In this document: positions 51,403 through 61,856 of the stretch, one piece after another
Numbering within the stretch: position 1 is the stretch's first letter
Layout of the letters: the number at the start of each line of letters is the position of its first letter
Assembly (NCBI GenBank): GCA_946965045.2
Contig: OX337229.1
Location: 62,001 to 126,000, forward strand
DNA length: 64,000 nucleotides
From: Epithemia pelagica
Lineage: Eukaryota; Bacillariophyta; Bacillariophyceae; Surirellales; Surirellaceae
Reading direction: 5' to 3'
The notes under the pieces: generated by a model
Database searches by the model: none
Seen by the model: only the letters and a program-made list of their open reading frames with translations
What the model was told of the DNA's origin: nothing
Translations under genes and position numbers: made by a program

Positions 51403-51464
51403 GATGAGTGATTTTAGTCAGAGTCTCCCAGTATTGTGGATGCCAAAAAATGCGAGCCGAATCT
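51046..51464. other. Intergenic region with (CT)n
   Basis: A (CT)18 microsatellite occupies 51361-51396 and a short (AC)n run lies near 51059-51070. No gene is recognised. Confidence 0.6.
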
Positions 51465-52520
51465 CCCCCTCGACAATAATGGAGATCCGTGAACAACTAA
51501 CTGTCTGTCTCTGCAAGTCCTTTCTCCGGAGTATACGCTCAGAAGACTGACTTGGGATTCTGGTGGTGGATTGTCGATTCATTGTGATCCATGAAGTCTC
51601 TTTGTGAACAATACATAGAAGCTGTCCGCATGTATCATCATCATATTGATTGTACAATACATGATGGATTGGAGACGATTCTTTTGCTCTTCTGGAAACT
51701 GCGCCCCATTTTTTCCCAGTCTTTGGATTTGTGTGAGGGTCGCCAAAATTGGAGCTGCCGACGGGCGATGCCGCCTGTGATCGAGCCGGAGCATGACCTT
51801 GCCGGCTTGTACAAACAGAGGTGCGATCCGAGAGCAGCGACGGACAGACAGCCCCAAGTCGATAATGATGGCAACAGAAATGTGGGGAATCTTGAAATCC
51901 ACACCATGGAGGACTAAAGTACTCCTAAAAGTGTGGATGCCACTGTTGCGGAATGGATGGATCTCTGTCATTGTTCCATTTCCGAGAAGGAAAAACAGTT
52001 GTGGGTTCATCTTGATGCAACGCCTTTTAGCACTATGTAAAGTAGAGGAGGGATTTGAGCTACTCCATCTACCCCCAACACATAGCCAATAGATATAGGT
52101 ATATATATCCCCACATATCGCCACAAACGCAGACAGCACACAAAAACCCCACCAGAAGCCCACGTGGTGATTGGTGATCTGGATATCTTCTTATGGAACA
52201 GATCTCTCCATTTCGATTACTGTTCGCACCCTCTCTTGGGCGTCTCCCTCCATTCTCTCGAAGCAAACATTCGTCTCTCTGTCGTTTCTCTTCCTTGGGA
52301 GAGGAGACTTTCCAATAACAGAGAGCGACACACATTTGGCTTTTCTCTTTGTTGTGTGGCAAGAAACAGGCGACAGCACACACTACTGGAACCCTTACCG
52401 CACTCCAGAGAATGACGACCATGACGACGACGACAACAGCCACAAGAACAACCACCACCACTCATACGGATCGACCACCACCACCCACCACAAGACAGAG
52501 TGGCTCTCGACAACCACCAT
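51465..52520. repeat. Truncated copy of the CCCH gene promoter and 5' end
   Basis: Diverged duplicate of about 54305-55290. Shared landmarks are ACTTGGGATTCTGGTGGTGG, GCTGCCGACGGGCGATGCCG and AAGCCCACGTGGTGATTGGT, as well as the beginning of the Thr-rich coding region (about 52415-52520, matching 55202-55290). The copy breaks off inside the coding region, and unrelated sequence leading to the RHS-like gene follows. On the minus strand both copies keep an open segment with FFLLGNGTMTEIHPFR and VRRCSRIAPLFVQAG, but I regard this as shared non-coding sequence. Confidence 0.8.
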
Positions 52521-52642
52521 CTTTACGAAGATTGCGCTCGTGCAGTTCGGGTGGCTGAACTACGCATCGAATTCATCGTTTCCAATCTGATTGGAATTGT
52601 TTGGACACAACGATTGCGTCCAATCCCCAAGAACGATTCCTT

Positions 52643-54271
52643 CTATTGCGTACGAGCGGTACCGCCCACTTCAAACCCTTCAAATGACCAAGCTTTAAGT
52701 TGCTGCTTTGCTCGGAGGCATTGTGAACTTGAGGGCATTTTGAACATACGGAGACTCTCAATTGGAACAAGAAACAGAAACCTGACTGTAGCAAAATTGA
52801 TCGGCTCCGCTTCGCGTTGACTCAGAGATTCCAACAGGACAAGCAGTCTCGAAACATTTCCGGAGTGAGTGGCAGCCTCGGATGCATTCCAGGCCACCAA
52901 GTGGAGATGCCCATCTCCATTCTGATGAATGTACAAACCGTCGAATTCGGGGTGATTCCATTTTTCGGGGAGAACTAGGAATTGTTCATCATCCGGTAGG
53001 CCATGGCGTAGGAACTCGGCAAGGCGGACAGTCTTTGTTATCGTCCACGTTGACTCCGAAGAGCCCACAGTGAGAGTGAGCGAGTTATGCTTCTGAAGTC
53101 GCGTGATAATATCCCATGCAAAAATAAACCGATGGACGGAAGGATTGTTTTGTACCCAGTGGCTCGCATACATGACTCGAATTGCCTCTAAACCAACCGT
53201 TTCCGATATTTTCTCCATTATGAAGGAGCTCGAGATTTGGAAGAGGCCCAGCCGATCAGAATTGTGAGATGGATACATTGCAATAACGTGGTTCACTGCA
53301 GTCACTCCACGCACTCCAGCCAACCCATTTTGGATCATTTGGGCATTCGTCACCTTCGCGAGGTGAATTTCAATGTCTTGCAATGCATCTTTCAAGTTCA
53401 TCCCAAACATCCACCTTGCAGAGCACCCACAAAAGTACTTTTTGATCGTGCAGGCCTGGTCAAAGTCAATTGCCGCCCAAGGCAAAGAGCGATTTTCGGG
53501 AAGTCCGCCAATGACCTCGTCCACAAATGCTCGTTTCATTCCGTCATCAAAGGTAGCCGCGTATTCATTTATTTCAGTCTCGGTCCATGAATAAAAAGAG
53601 AGATACTTCATATTCACAGCCTGTAGATGTTCTCGTGGTATGACCAGCTGTTGACTCGAAATCCAGATCATATGGCAGTGCTTATACAAGCTTGAATCGA
53701 AGCCAAACGATCTCCAACTCTTGCCGGCCATTTCTTTGTTGTCATGTGTAACTCCATCCACCACACATATTTCGATCTTTTCATCATCGTCGTAGACATG
53801 CGCGAACGGGTCATTACGAGCATGGATTCTCTGGAAGGTGAGTGTGCCATCCTCTCCACGGCTCATGACACGCACCACCCAACAGCCACGTTTCATCCAG
53901 TGACACCAGAGCGCGTTCTGGCCCGTACGTAGGACTCGCTGCGTGAGCCAAAACCAGGCTGCCGTAGATGTTCCAGAGCCAGGAGGGCCCTCCAACAGAC
54001 AACTCGTAGCTTCGAGCTTCGCCCATAGCGTTACATGTTGAGCTCGTGTCATGAAGCGAATCGTAGGTTCCGCTCTCAAGCCCGACTCTTCCACGTATTG
54101 CACGGTAAGCACCGTTCCGGAATCAGGCAGCATCTCCATCACTTGCCACTCTTTTCGGGAACGGGGCAGGTTTGGTTTTGTGTGGATGAAGAGTGTGTGC
54201 TCGAGCCTGAACGAGACTTTGGTGAACCCTGATGAGAATGGTGGTAGAGGCGGCGACGAAATTCCACCCAT
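52643..54271 (-). CDS. Crinkler/RHS-like P-loop NTPase with C-terminal nuclease-like domain
   Basis: 542 residues from ATG 54271. Order: a short N-terminal region; SRKEWQVMEMLPDSGTVL and TIRFMTRAQHVTLWAKLE; a P-loop LLEGPPGSGTSTAAWFWL (about residues 92-109); KIEICVVDGVTHD as a possible Walker B; HMIWISSQQL; CGCSARWMFGMNLKDAL, close to the C/S-x-x-R-W-M-F motif of RHS and Crinkler proteins; then EKWNHPEFDGLYIHQNGDGH with LHLVAWNASEAATH, in the place of a restriction-endonuclease-like fold in these families. The Walker A Lys is Thr (ACA codon), so ATP hydrolysis is doubtful. Such proteins occur as secreted or nuclear effectors and as products of telomere-associated repeats. Here the gene interrupts a duplicated host promoter. 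The family call is by motif only. Confidence 0.6.
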   Translation of the reverse strand: MGGISSPPLPPFSSGFTKVSFRLEHTLFIHTKPNLPRSRKEWQVMEMLPDSGTVLTVQYVEESGLRAEPTIRFMTRAQHVTLWAKLEATSCLLEGPPGSGTSTAAWFWLTQRVLRTGQNALWCHWMKRGCWVVRVMSRGEDGTLTFQRIHARNDPFAHVYDDDEKIEICVVDGVTHDNKEMAGKSWRSFGFDSSLYKHCHMIWISSQQLVIPREHLQAVNMKYLSFYSWTETEINEYAATFDDGMKRAFVDEVIGGLPENRSLPWAAIDFDQACTIKKYFCGCSARWMFGMNLKDALQDIEIHLAKVTNAQMIQNGLAGVRGVTAVNHVIAMYPSHNSDRLGLFQISSSFIMEKISETVGLEAIRVMYASHWVQNNPSVHRFIFAWDIITRLQKHNSLTLTVGSSESTWTITKTVRLAEFLRHGLPDDEQFLVLPEKWNHPEFDGLYIHQNGDGHLHLVAWNASEAATHSGNVSRLLVLLESLSQREAEPINFATVRFLFLVPIESLRMFKMPSSSQCLRAKQQLKAWSFEGFEVGGTARTQ

Positions 54272-54278
54272 CGTCAGA

Positions 54279-54295
54279 GTTAGGGTTAGGGTTAA
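54279..54295. repeat. Telomere-like (TTAGGG)n micro-repeat
   Basis: GTTAGGGTTAGGGTTA, about 2.7 units, eight bases upstream of the RHS-like start codon on its strand. It lies where the duplicated host sequence begins (about 54305). On the minus strand it would encode LTLTLTL if translation started at the upstream TTG. Confidence 0.85.
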
Positions 54296-54304
54296 CAATC
54301 TCTC

Positions 54305-55201
54305 TCGTTCGATAATAGTAGACAGAGAGTATGGAGGTCCGTGAACTGTCGCCTCACGCTCTCATTGAAGCAGAAGAAGAGTGACTTGGGATTCTGGTGG
54401 TGGATTGTCGATTCAACTTTAGCCATGAAGTCTTTCATTTCGAACAATCCTGTCCATCCCACATCATGGATTGGACGATTTTCCTTGCCAATCCTTTTCT
54501 CTGGTCTTTGATTTTGTGTGCGGTCGCCAAAATTGGAGCTGCCGACGGGCGATGCCGCCTGTGATCGAGCCGGAGCATGACCTTGCCGGCTTGTACAAGC
54601 AGAGGTGCGATCCGAGAGCAGCGACGGACAGACTTCCCCAAGTCGATCATGATGGCAACCGAAAAATGAGGGTCTAATCTTGAAATCCACACCATCGAGG
54701 ACAAAAAAGTGTGGATGCCGTTCTTGCGGAATGGATGGATGTCTGTCATTGTTCCATTTCCGAGAAGGAAATATAGTTGTGGGTTCATTGATGCCTCTAG
54801 TAGGAGTTGTAGAGAGGCATTTGAGCTACTCAATCTACCCCCAACACAAGCATAGCTATGGGTATATAGATATTAGATAGCCCCACATACCGCCACAAAT
54901 GCAGACCCAGACAGCACACAAAAACCCCACCAGAAGCCCACGTGGTGATTGGTGATCTGGATATCTTCCTTGCAGAACAGATCTCTCCATCTCCACAACT
55001 GTTCGCACAGATCTCTTGAGCGTCTCCCCCCAGTCTCTCAAAGCAAACATTCGTCTCTCTGTCGTTTCTCTTTCTTGGGAGAGGAGACTTACCAGCATTT
55101 CCAATCAAAGAGAGCGCCACGCATTCGGCTGTTCTCTTTGTTGTGTGGCAAGTAACAGGCGACAGCACACACTACTGGAACTCTCGTCGCACTCCAGGAC
55201 A
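54305..55201 (+). promoter_or_regulatory. Promoter and 5' UTR of the first CCCH gene, duplicated
   Basis: Second copy of the duplicated segment described at 51465-52520; this one leads into an intact coding region. Contains a CACGTG element at about 54939-54944 (AAGCCCACGTGGTGATTGG), also present in the other copy. The frame is open upstream of 55202 to 55016, but the upstream residues lie in the region shared with the non-coding copy. Confidence 0.6.
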
Positions 55202-57106
55202 ATGACGACAACAAGAACAACCACCACCACTACTCATCAGGATCGACCACAACCACCCACCACAAGACAGAGTGGCTCTCGACAACCACCACCACCTTCA
55301 CAATCCCAGGATCCGTCAAGTCCTTGTCCACTGGCCCCGTCATTGGAAACACCACCAACAATAACAACCAGAGGAGGAACCACCAGACTTTTGTGTGCAA
55401 CGGCACGAGAAGCCGAACCCAAACAGGAAGCTCCTCCTCCTCGAACCGGTCGAGACACAACCAATGATTCGGCCGCTGTTGCAGTGAAGCAAACCTTGAT
55501 GGAGTCCATTCACTTGTGGACTGGCAGCAACAACCACAACCGGATGCTGCCTCCAAATGACACGAGGAATCCGCAGCAGCCGAACAACGCACCCACTACT
55601 ACGGATCGTGAAAGGACGACGACCACCACCAACAACAACTACGACGACCAGTTGTGGCAACGGGGTCAATCGTACAAGGTGCAATTGTGGAAACAACTCG
55701 TTGAGTGTCAAGAACGATTGCACTCCAATCAAGAACGACTCCTCGTCCATCAACAAGCAGTGCATCGATTGGAAACCCAACACATCGTCTTGCTGGCCGA
55801 ATTGCAACATGTGCAACACTACAACTACTACTCCTTGGGTGCTGGTGGACGAAGAACCACTGTCGAGTCATTGCACGAATTGCCTCCCATGCGAGAAGCA
55901 GCCAACCACCATTCGAACAAGAATGACGATGAACCCGTGGACCGCAGGAATCACGAAAACCACGGCAACCACAACAACAACCAGGAGCAGGAGCAGATGG
56001 AGGAGAACACGGGGCGTGTCGTCCTGGACAAGAACAACGACAACAACAACACAAGCGACACCTCGGCATTGGATGGAGAAACAGAAATGGAATCGAATGA
56101 AACACAACAACAACAACAACAAGAAAGCAGTACAGACATGTTTCCTCCTCCTCAAGCACTAGCACCAGAACAAGAGCACTTACAACAAGAGCAACAACAA
56201 GGACCCGAAAAAGTCTATCCGACAGAGTCAGAGGAGGATACAAGTTCTTTGGATCGAAACGACTCGTCTTCGCACCACCCGGAACCCCCCCCCCCCATCC
56301 AGGAACCACCCCAGTCTAGTCTGGGCCGTCTCCTGGTCGATTTGTCCAAGGTGAAACAAGAAGAAGACACGATTCAAGAGTGGCCGGATCATGGGACATC
56401 TACTACCACTACGACACCACAGCAACAGCAGGATCACCGCCTCGACCAAAATTTCCGAGTCGGGGACGACCAACAAGGACTGGTGAGTGAGATCCATGAT
56501 CCTGCCGCACACACCACGGTACCCCACGATCGATCGGACATGACAACAACGAGACGAATGGAACGAAAACGCAAAGAACCGCCACCGTATGCCACCTTGG
56601 CCGCAACAAGAAGAATGGAAACTCTCTGGACGACAGAGGGCAGCGAGTCTCGGAGTCGTTCCAATCATGACACGGGGGGATTCATGAAGGAGGCCACGGC
56701 AAAACGACGGATTGCGGCTAGCAGCACTACTGCACAATCCTCCTCCTCTGCCTACTTACGGGCGGACCACCCGCTTTCTTCTTCTCCACGGCAGAGTTGT
56801 ACCTCCAATTGGGGAACTAGTGGTAGTAGTGGTGGTGGTTCCGCCAAAAACCCAGACGGTCCGTCCCAGCAACAACAGGAGGATCATCCGTCTTGTTGTT
56901 ATGCGTCCATGGTGGTCGACCCTCCTCGTGCTGCTTCTCTGCGAATGACCAGGTTTGCCGACGAGAAGCGAACCTTGCGAGAGGAGGCGTCGTCCCTCGA
57001 GTCTTGGAGTAGGAGGAGGAAGGATGCTCGGAGTAGTACCCGTCCTCCGTCTCGACTGGAACATGGTCGGTCCGACACGAGGTCAAAGGCTCATTCGACG
57101 ACGACG

Positions 57107-57143
<37 letters not shown>

Positions 57144-57370
57144 GGGAAGATGGAAAGACGGCGCTCTGCCGCTATTTTGCTCGGGGCTTTTGCATGCATG
57201 GAGCAAACTGCCGGTATCGTCACGAAGCCGAATCGCCCCCAACTGTCTCTCCTCCAACCACCAGCACCACAAGTCGTCCACCCATGACTGCACGAGACCA
57301 ACACAATCGTAGGGAAACATCACCACGCGCCTATTCGATCCACATCGAACAGGATCCTCATGGATTGTGA
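55202..57370 (+). CDS. CCCH zinc-finger protein 1
   Basis: 722 residues from ATG 55202 (MTTTRTTTTTTHQDRPQ). Mostly Gln/Thr/Ser/Asn-rich. A helical region about residues 158-206 (LWKQLVECQERLHSNQERLL, VHQQAVHRLETQ) is shared with the downstream paralogue. Near the C-terminus ALCRYFARGFCMHGANCRYRH forms one CX7CX5CX3H zinc finger, typical of RNA-binding CCCH proteins. It is preceded by a poly-Thr run from (ACA)n at about 57106-57141. The last residues IEQDPHGL resemble IQCDPHAL of the paralogue. Likely an RNA-binding regulator (inference from the finger). The promoter region has a second, truncated copy upstream at 51.5-52.5 kb. Confidence 0.75.
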
Positions 57371-58273
57371 AACAGCAACACTGTCGTAGACGACCCAAGA
57401 CCAAGTCTCTCCACCAGAGCTGTGATACGCAAAGAGATGGGGTGTTGACAATACAATCGATCCTTCCTGGCTACTTCACTATCTTGGAAAAGCACAAGAC
57501 TATATGATACTCAAAGAGACGTTGTGTTGGTACGAGAATCCAAACCTACAGACTACTAGGTACTATTGGAAAAGGACACTTTGTTCATGGCCTAGTGCTG
57601 TATTTATTCTGGTGGTGTGGTTTCAAGTGAATTGTTTACAAAAGCTGCCAACGAATGAATGTGTTGTTCGAGAACAATTTGTTTGCGCAGGAGGTTCATT
57701 CGGAAAGGAACAAGAGGGCGCATTGTTTGTTGTGTGATGCCAATCCTCTCGAACTATTTCCTCTCGAACTATGGCATCAGTGTCATTGGTTGCTATTCGC
57801 AATTTGGCGCTCCACACGTCTGGGATCATTGCGTCTGGGATCATTGCTCCACGTCTGGGAGTCCCACAAACCATTCACTCGGGAACAAATTTGTGCGCCT
57901 CGTTGTCCCCGCGGGAACAAATTCCGGGGGAGTCGTCATTCCTGACTGGCGATACTACATTTGGGGGGAGAAGAGGGCCCCATCATACACAATACACATA
58001 CACAACCGCACGAACGGTCCAAAAGTTTACACAAACACACACAACCACAACACACACACACATTCTCGTTTTCGATGACACCGAAGATTTGCTTCCCATA
58101 GGACCGAAACTCTCCCTCCAACGACAACCAACACCAACACACAACGACAGCACGCTCCGAAACCATTCCCACGCAGCGAGAAAGATCCACAAATCCAACA
58201 GTGGCGCACAGTGGAGAGCGAAATGGCCATTGCGGATTGAAAGAGAATTTTCCTTCCAAGAATCGTTCCGAGA
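57371..58273. other. Intergenic region between the CCCH paralogues
   Basis: Includes a triplicated CGTCTGGGA-type word at about 57825-57862 and a CA-rich stretch at about 58025-58065. No gene is recognised. Confidence 0.4.
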
Positions 58274-60562
58274 ATGAGTGATTTGGACCATCCCTCATCA
58301 TTCGTTCGTCCTGCCGCCGTTGCGGCCCCTAGCACCATTAATAATGAGGATGGCCGTCTCAACCAAAGGATGCGAAACCCTGAAGCAACAGTATCACCCA
58401 CCATTCCGAAACCGCCAAGCCGTTCCATGGACTCGTTCCTTCCAACCGCAACAACAGCACAAACCGTACCACGTCCTGGTGCAGCAGCAGCAGCTGCTGC
58501 TGCCATTGGAGCGACTTCTGGACTGTATGAACCACGGCACCCCTTGGCAGCCGCCGCCGTACCGTGGAATCCCCCACAAGACCAGGACACGAAATCGCCG
58601 CGCCCAAACTTGGAACGATCCTCCGGGAACCAGGCCCGCTGCCAAACCGAGCTGTCCAGGAAGCACGCCCTGCAGTGTCTGTGGAAGGAATATGGCCAAC
58701 GGTACGAGCAATGGAAGCATCATCAAGCCCGACTGGCCGTTCATCAAGAGGCGATGCGACGATTGGAAGCGGAATGTGCCAGGTTGCTGTCCGACTTTGG
58801 CTCTCTGCCACACCACCAACCACCACCCTACCTTGCGCAATGGAAACAAGAAGAAGACACGGACCCGAAACCGAATGGCCCAGCAAAACCTCCTGCCATA
58901 GATCCACAAGCCAAGAGACCCATTCACAAGACTGCGGCCGTCACGGCACGGGAACCTGCCGTCCATTCTCCGCCGCGGCTCAAGACGGAACTGGTCCCCC
59001 CAGAGACTCTGGAGCCACCCCAAGACGACGACAAGGCCGTCGCGGTTGGAGCATCACTCGACGACGAACTGGTCTTTGACGATTCCGATCAAGTGGCCTT
59101 GTTTCAACAAGCGGTGCAGAATCAGGTGAAACAAGAAGAAACACCATTGTTCCAAGAGCAGCCTGTCCCAGCGAATCATGGCCCACAACCAGACACGACA
59201 CTTCCTGCTGCAGTTTCGGTTTCCACGGTACAACAACAAGAAGAACCACACCAAGAACAACAACAACAAGAAGAACAACCACAAGACGGTGAAGATGATT
59301 TTGTCGAACCAACGCAGAGGCAAGAAGCATCCCAGCCGGCCCTTGCAACGGAGCAAACGTCCATCCAAACTGCGATTCTCCGAAAAATCTATCAGCCTCG
59401 TGGATCCACGGATGACAACAGCAAGTCTGTACCCTACCAAGGACCAGCGACAAGTGTCGCCGCCAAGACTATGGCGGATTCGGTGCCACCCGACCAATCA
59501 TCCCGTGCCACACCAGAGCCCCAGGAACCGCCCAGTCTTTCCAACCCGTCCGGAAACACGGTCCATCGTGGCACAGTGAAAGGCGTGCCACCATCCAACG
59601 ATGGACCCACTGCATCAGGCGATGCGTTGGCATCGCAACGAAGAGGAACCAAGGCGGATTCGGTACAGCCATGCTTGACCGCAAAATCACGTTCTACTCC
59701 AGACGAGTCGAACCAACTACCGAGTCCTTCCACCCGCACGAAAAACAGGGAAAATGGTGCAACAGTCCAAGACCTGCCATCCTCCAAGGATTCTTGTGAT
59801 AATGCGTTGGCAATGGAACGACCCTGCTCCACGAATTCTGGCTCTGCACCGAATGCGGCACGAGATGGCCCGAGCACCAAGGCCGTGTCAGTTCCAAAGT
59901 GCTCGGCACAGAACCGGGTCAATAGTAGTGGTAGACGTCCTTCTTGTGAGAATGCGTTGGACCTGCCATCCTCCAAGGATTCTTGTGATACTGCGTTGGC
60001 AATGCAACGACCCTGCCCAACGAATTCTGGCTCTGCACCGAATGCGGCAAGAGATGGCCCGAGCACCAAGGCCGTGTCAGTTCCAAAGCGCTCGGCACAG
60101 AACCGGGTCAATAGTAGTGGTAGACGTCCACGTTCCAAACTGTTGGCGCGCATCACCAAGCCTCCCGTGAAGCGAAAGAAAGACGCTGTAGCCACCGATG
60201 CGGCGGATGATACTAGTTTGTCCCCCCGCATTCCCAAAAAGAAAAAGAAAACTGTAGCGACGAGCAATACAGCCTTGCTGTCGAATATGCCCGGTATAAC
60301 AATCAAGTCGAAGGAAACCCGCAGTTTGCCGGGACGACCCAAGGCGCCAGAAAATCGCCAAGACTCTGGTAAAAAGCCTTCGGTATGCCGTTTCTTTCCC
60401 AGCGGCAACTGTTGGCATGGGGCCAAGTGCCGGAATCTTCACGAAACGAACGCACCATCACTCGTGTGTCGGCCCACTTCCCGAAGCACCAACCCATCTA
60501 GTTCTTATGAACCTCGTGGTCGACCTGCCGCTTCCATCCAATGTGATCCACATGCCTTGTAG
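58274..60562 (+). CDS. CCCH zinc-finger protein 2
   Basis: 762 residues from ATG 58274 (MSDLDHPSSFVRP). Same plan as the upstream paralogue: a helical block about residues 130-175 (LWKEYGQRYEQWKHHQARL, VHQEAMRRLEAECARLLSD), a long disordered middle, a single C-terminal CX7CX5CX3H finger (VCRFFPSGNCWHGAKCRNLH) and a terminal IQCDPHAL. A 63-residue direct repeat (about nt 59771-59959 and 59960-60148) contains LPSSKDSCD, SGSAPNAARDGPSTKAV and SAQNRVNSSGRRP. A basic stretch KPPVKRKKD and KKKKKTVA suggest nuclear localisation. Likely an RNA-binding protein. Confidence 0.75.
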   Translation: MSDLDHPSSFVRPAAVAAPSTINNEDGRLNQRMRNPEATVSPTIPKPPSRSMDSFLPTATTAQTVPRPGAAAAAAAAIGATSGLYEPRHPLAAAAVPWNPPQDQDTKSPRPNLERSSGNQARCQTELSRKHALQCLWKEYGQRYEQWKHHQARLAVHQEAMRRLEAECARLLSDFGSLPHHQPPPYLAQWKQEEDTDPKPNGPAKPPAIDPQAKRPIHKTAAVTAREPAVHSPPRLKTELVPPETLEPPQDDDKAVAVGASLDDELVFDDSDQVALFQQAVQNQVKQEETPLFQEQPVPANHGPQPDTTLPAAVSVSTVQQQEEPHQEQQQQEEQPQDGEDDFVEPTQRQEASQPALATEQTSIQTAILRKIYQPRGSTDDNSKSVPYQGPATSVAAKTMADSVPPDQSSRATPEPQEPPSLSNPSGNTVHRGTVKGVPPSNDGPTASGDALASQRRGTKADSVQPCLTAKSRSTPDESNQLPSPSTRTKNRENGATVQDLPSSKDSCDNALAMERPCSTNSGSAPNAARDGPSTKAVSVPKCSAQNRVNSSGRRPSCENALDLPSSKDSCDTALAMQRPCPTNSGSAPNAARDGPSTKAVSVPKRSAQNRVNSSGRRPRSKLLARITKPPVKRKKDAVATDAADDTSLSPRIPKKKKKTVATSNTALLSNMPGITIKSKETRSLPGRPKAPENRQDSGKKPSVCRFFPSGNCWHGAKCRNLHETNAPSLVCRPTSRSTNPSSSYEPRGRPAASIQCDPHAL

Positions 60563-61856
60563 TAGTTTCGTTCGGAGCGACTGTACGGCGAATAATCGGG
60601 TGGCACAAGTTTCACCTCAAAATCGCACATTTCCGAACACCAGCTGCTCCTGTTTGCGTTGCACAGTTCTGGAGTAAAAATGGCAGCACATTGAATGAGT
60701 ATCCTTGGTTTATCCATGCAGAGTATCCATGTAGCCTCGACAATGCTTGGCCGTTTCGACGTTCGCAGAAGGCTCGTGGCACGTTGTATGGGGCATCGCT
60801 GCCTCAGTAGTATCCAGGCACCACTGCCCAAGAAGAATTGTGACCGAACGACTGTTTGGCGTCATTCGCAGTTCCCGGACTCCGAAAAAATCGGACTACG
60901 TCCCTTACCGGTGGTCCCAGTGTCGTTTGAACGTGACAACCGATCTCGGAACCAACGCCTGGCGAACCAAGGCGATCCGCACCGCCGCGAGTGTCCCGAA
61001 CTCGTGAAATGTCGGTCGACCAAGGACTTTGTCCGGTTTGCCCGAAAAAAGGGAGCGACGGTCGTGTTCACCAAGAACAATCATGTCAAGGTATCCCAAA
61101 AGGGCGTCACCAAAGGCTTTTGCTGATTTGGACGACCCCAAGCGCTCCTGAGAAGTGTAGCGAAGCAAAAAATTGAAGCCTACAAGGCCATGGGCATTGC
61201 CTGGAAAGAGTAGGAAGCACACCAGCCACCTTGCTAGGTCCGATATACCTCGTATTCCATGTAAGGACATGTCCTTGGCGGAGTTGGCTAGATGCATTGC
61301 GACAAAAACTCGCATTACTGGAGGAGCGTCAGTATGTTTTGGGGGGTAGAGCGGGTAGAGCCGATAGAGTTGGTTCATGCGTCCCCCGCTTTGTTGGCGA
61401 GGTGCGAGAAAATTCCCAGTCTGGGGGGGGGGGCGCGACAAACAATGCTTGTTCAGTATGTACTGCGTTGACCGTTGGCGAGGTGCAATGCTATTGTACA
61501 ACGTTCGCAGGGCATAGTTGAGATTTGACTGGTCGGCTCGGTGTGCGTCGGGGGAACTTTTGTGGTCATATATGAGGTCATCGTCATATATACAAGTGTG
61601 AATGTCGCAGGTAGCCGTTCAACGGCTCGTCCGGTGTTGACATTTCATAGGTGTTATTTGCTACTTGGGTCAATTTGAGGCTTAGATGTGTACTCTAGTT
61701 AAATCTAAGTATTCACAATTGCCCTTTAAGTAGCATGCGTAATTCGCTCAATCGTGTGGCCCACTCGGATGTAAATCGCACGACGAGAGAGTCCAATCAT
61801 CTCTCAGAGTCTTCACTGGAACACTGGAACACGGATGGAAAGTATGAAGCAGGGAG
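60563..61856. other. Intergenic region with a decayed coding remnant
   Basis: Contains coding-like pieces in different frames at about 60850-61160, a poly-G run at 61425-61434, and the promoter of the last gene. Nothing else is recognised. Confidence 0.4.
60695..61126 (+). CDS. Uncertain small ORF with a HicA-like C-terminal stretch
   Basis: 143 residues from ATG 60695. Only the end looks like a folded protein: STKDFVRFARKKGATVVFTK followed by NNHVKVSQKG, which has the spacing (helix, Gly, strand, His) of the small HicA/dsRBD-like fold. The overlapping frame reads a similar quality stretch just upstream (RRIVTERLFGVIRSSRTPKK), so the locus may be frameshifted or a remnant. The assignment is weak, and no antitoxin-like partner is seen. 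Confidence 0.2.
   Translation: MSILGLSMQSIHVASTMLGRFDVRRRLVARCMGHRCLSSIQAPLPKKNCDRTTVWRHSQFPDSEKIGLRPLPVVPVSFERDNRSRNQRLANQGDPHRRECPELVKCRSTKDFVRFARKKGATVVFTKNNHVKVSQKGVTKGFC

Noticed and set aside
51579-52163. Minus-strand ORF with FFLLGNGTMTEIHPFR, similar to one at 54435-54833
   Set aside because: The similarity is explained by duplication of the CCCH promoter region; the ends of the two frames differ and no protein family is recognised.
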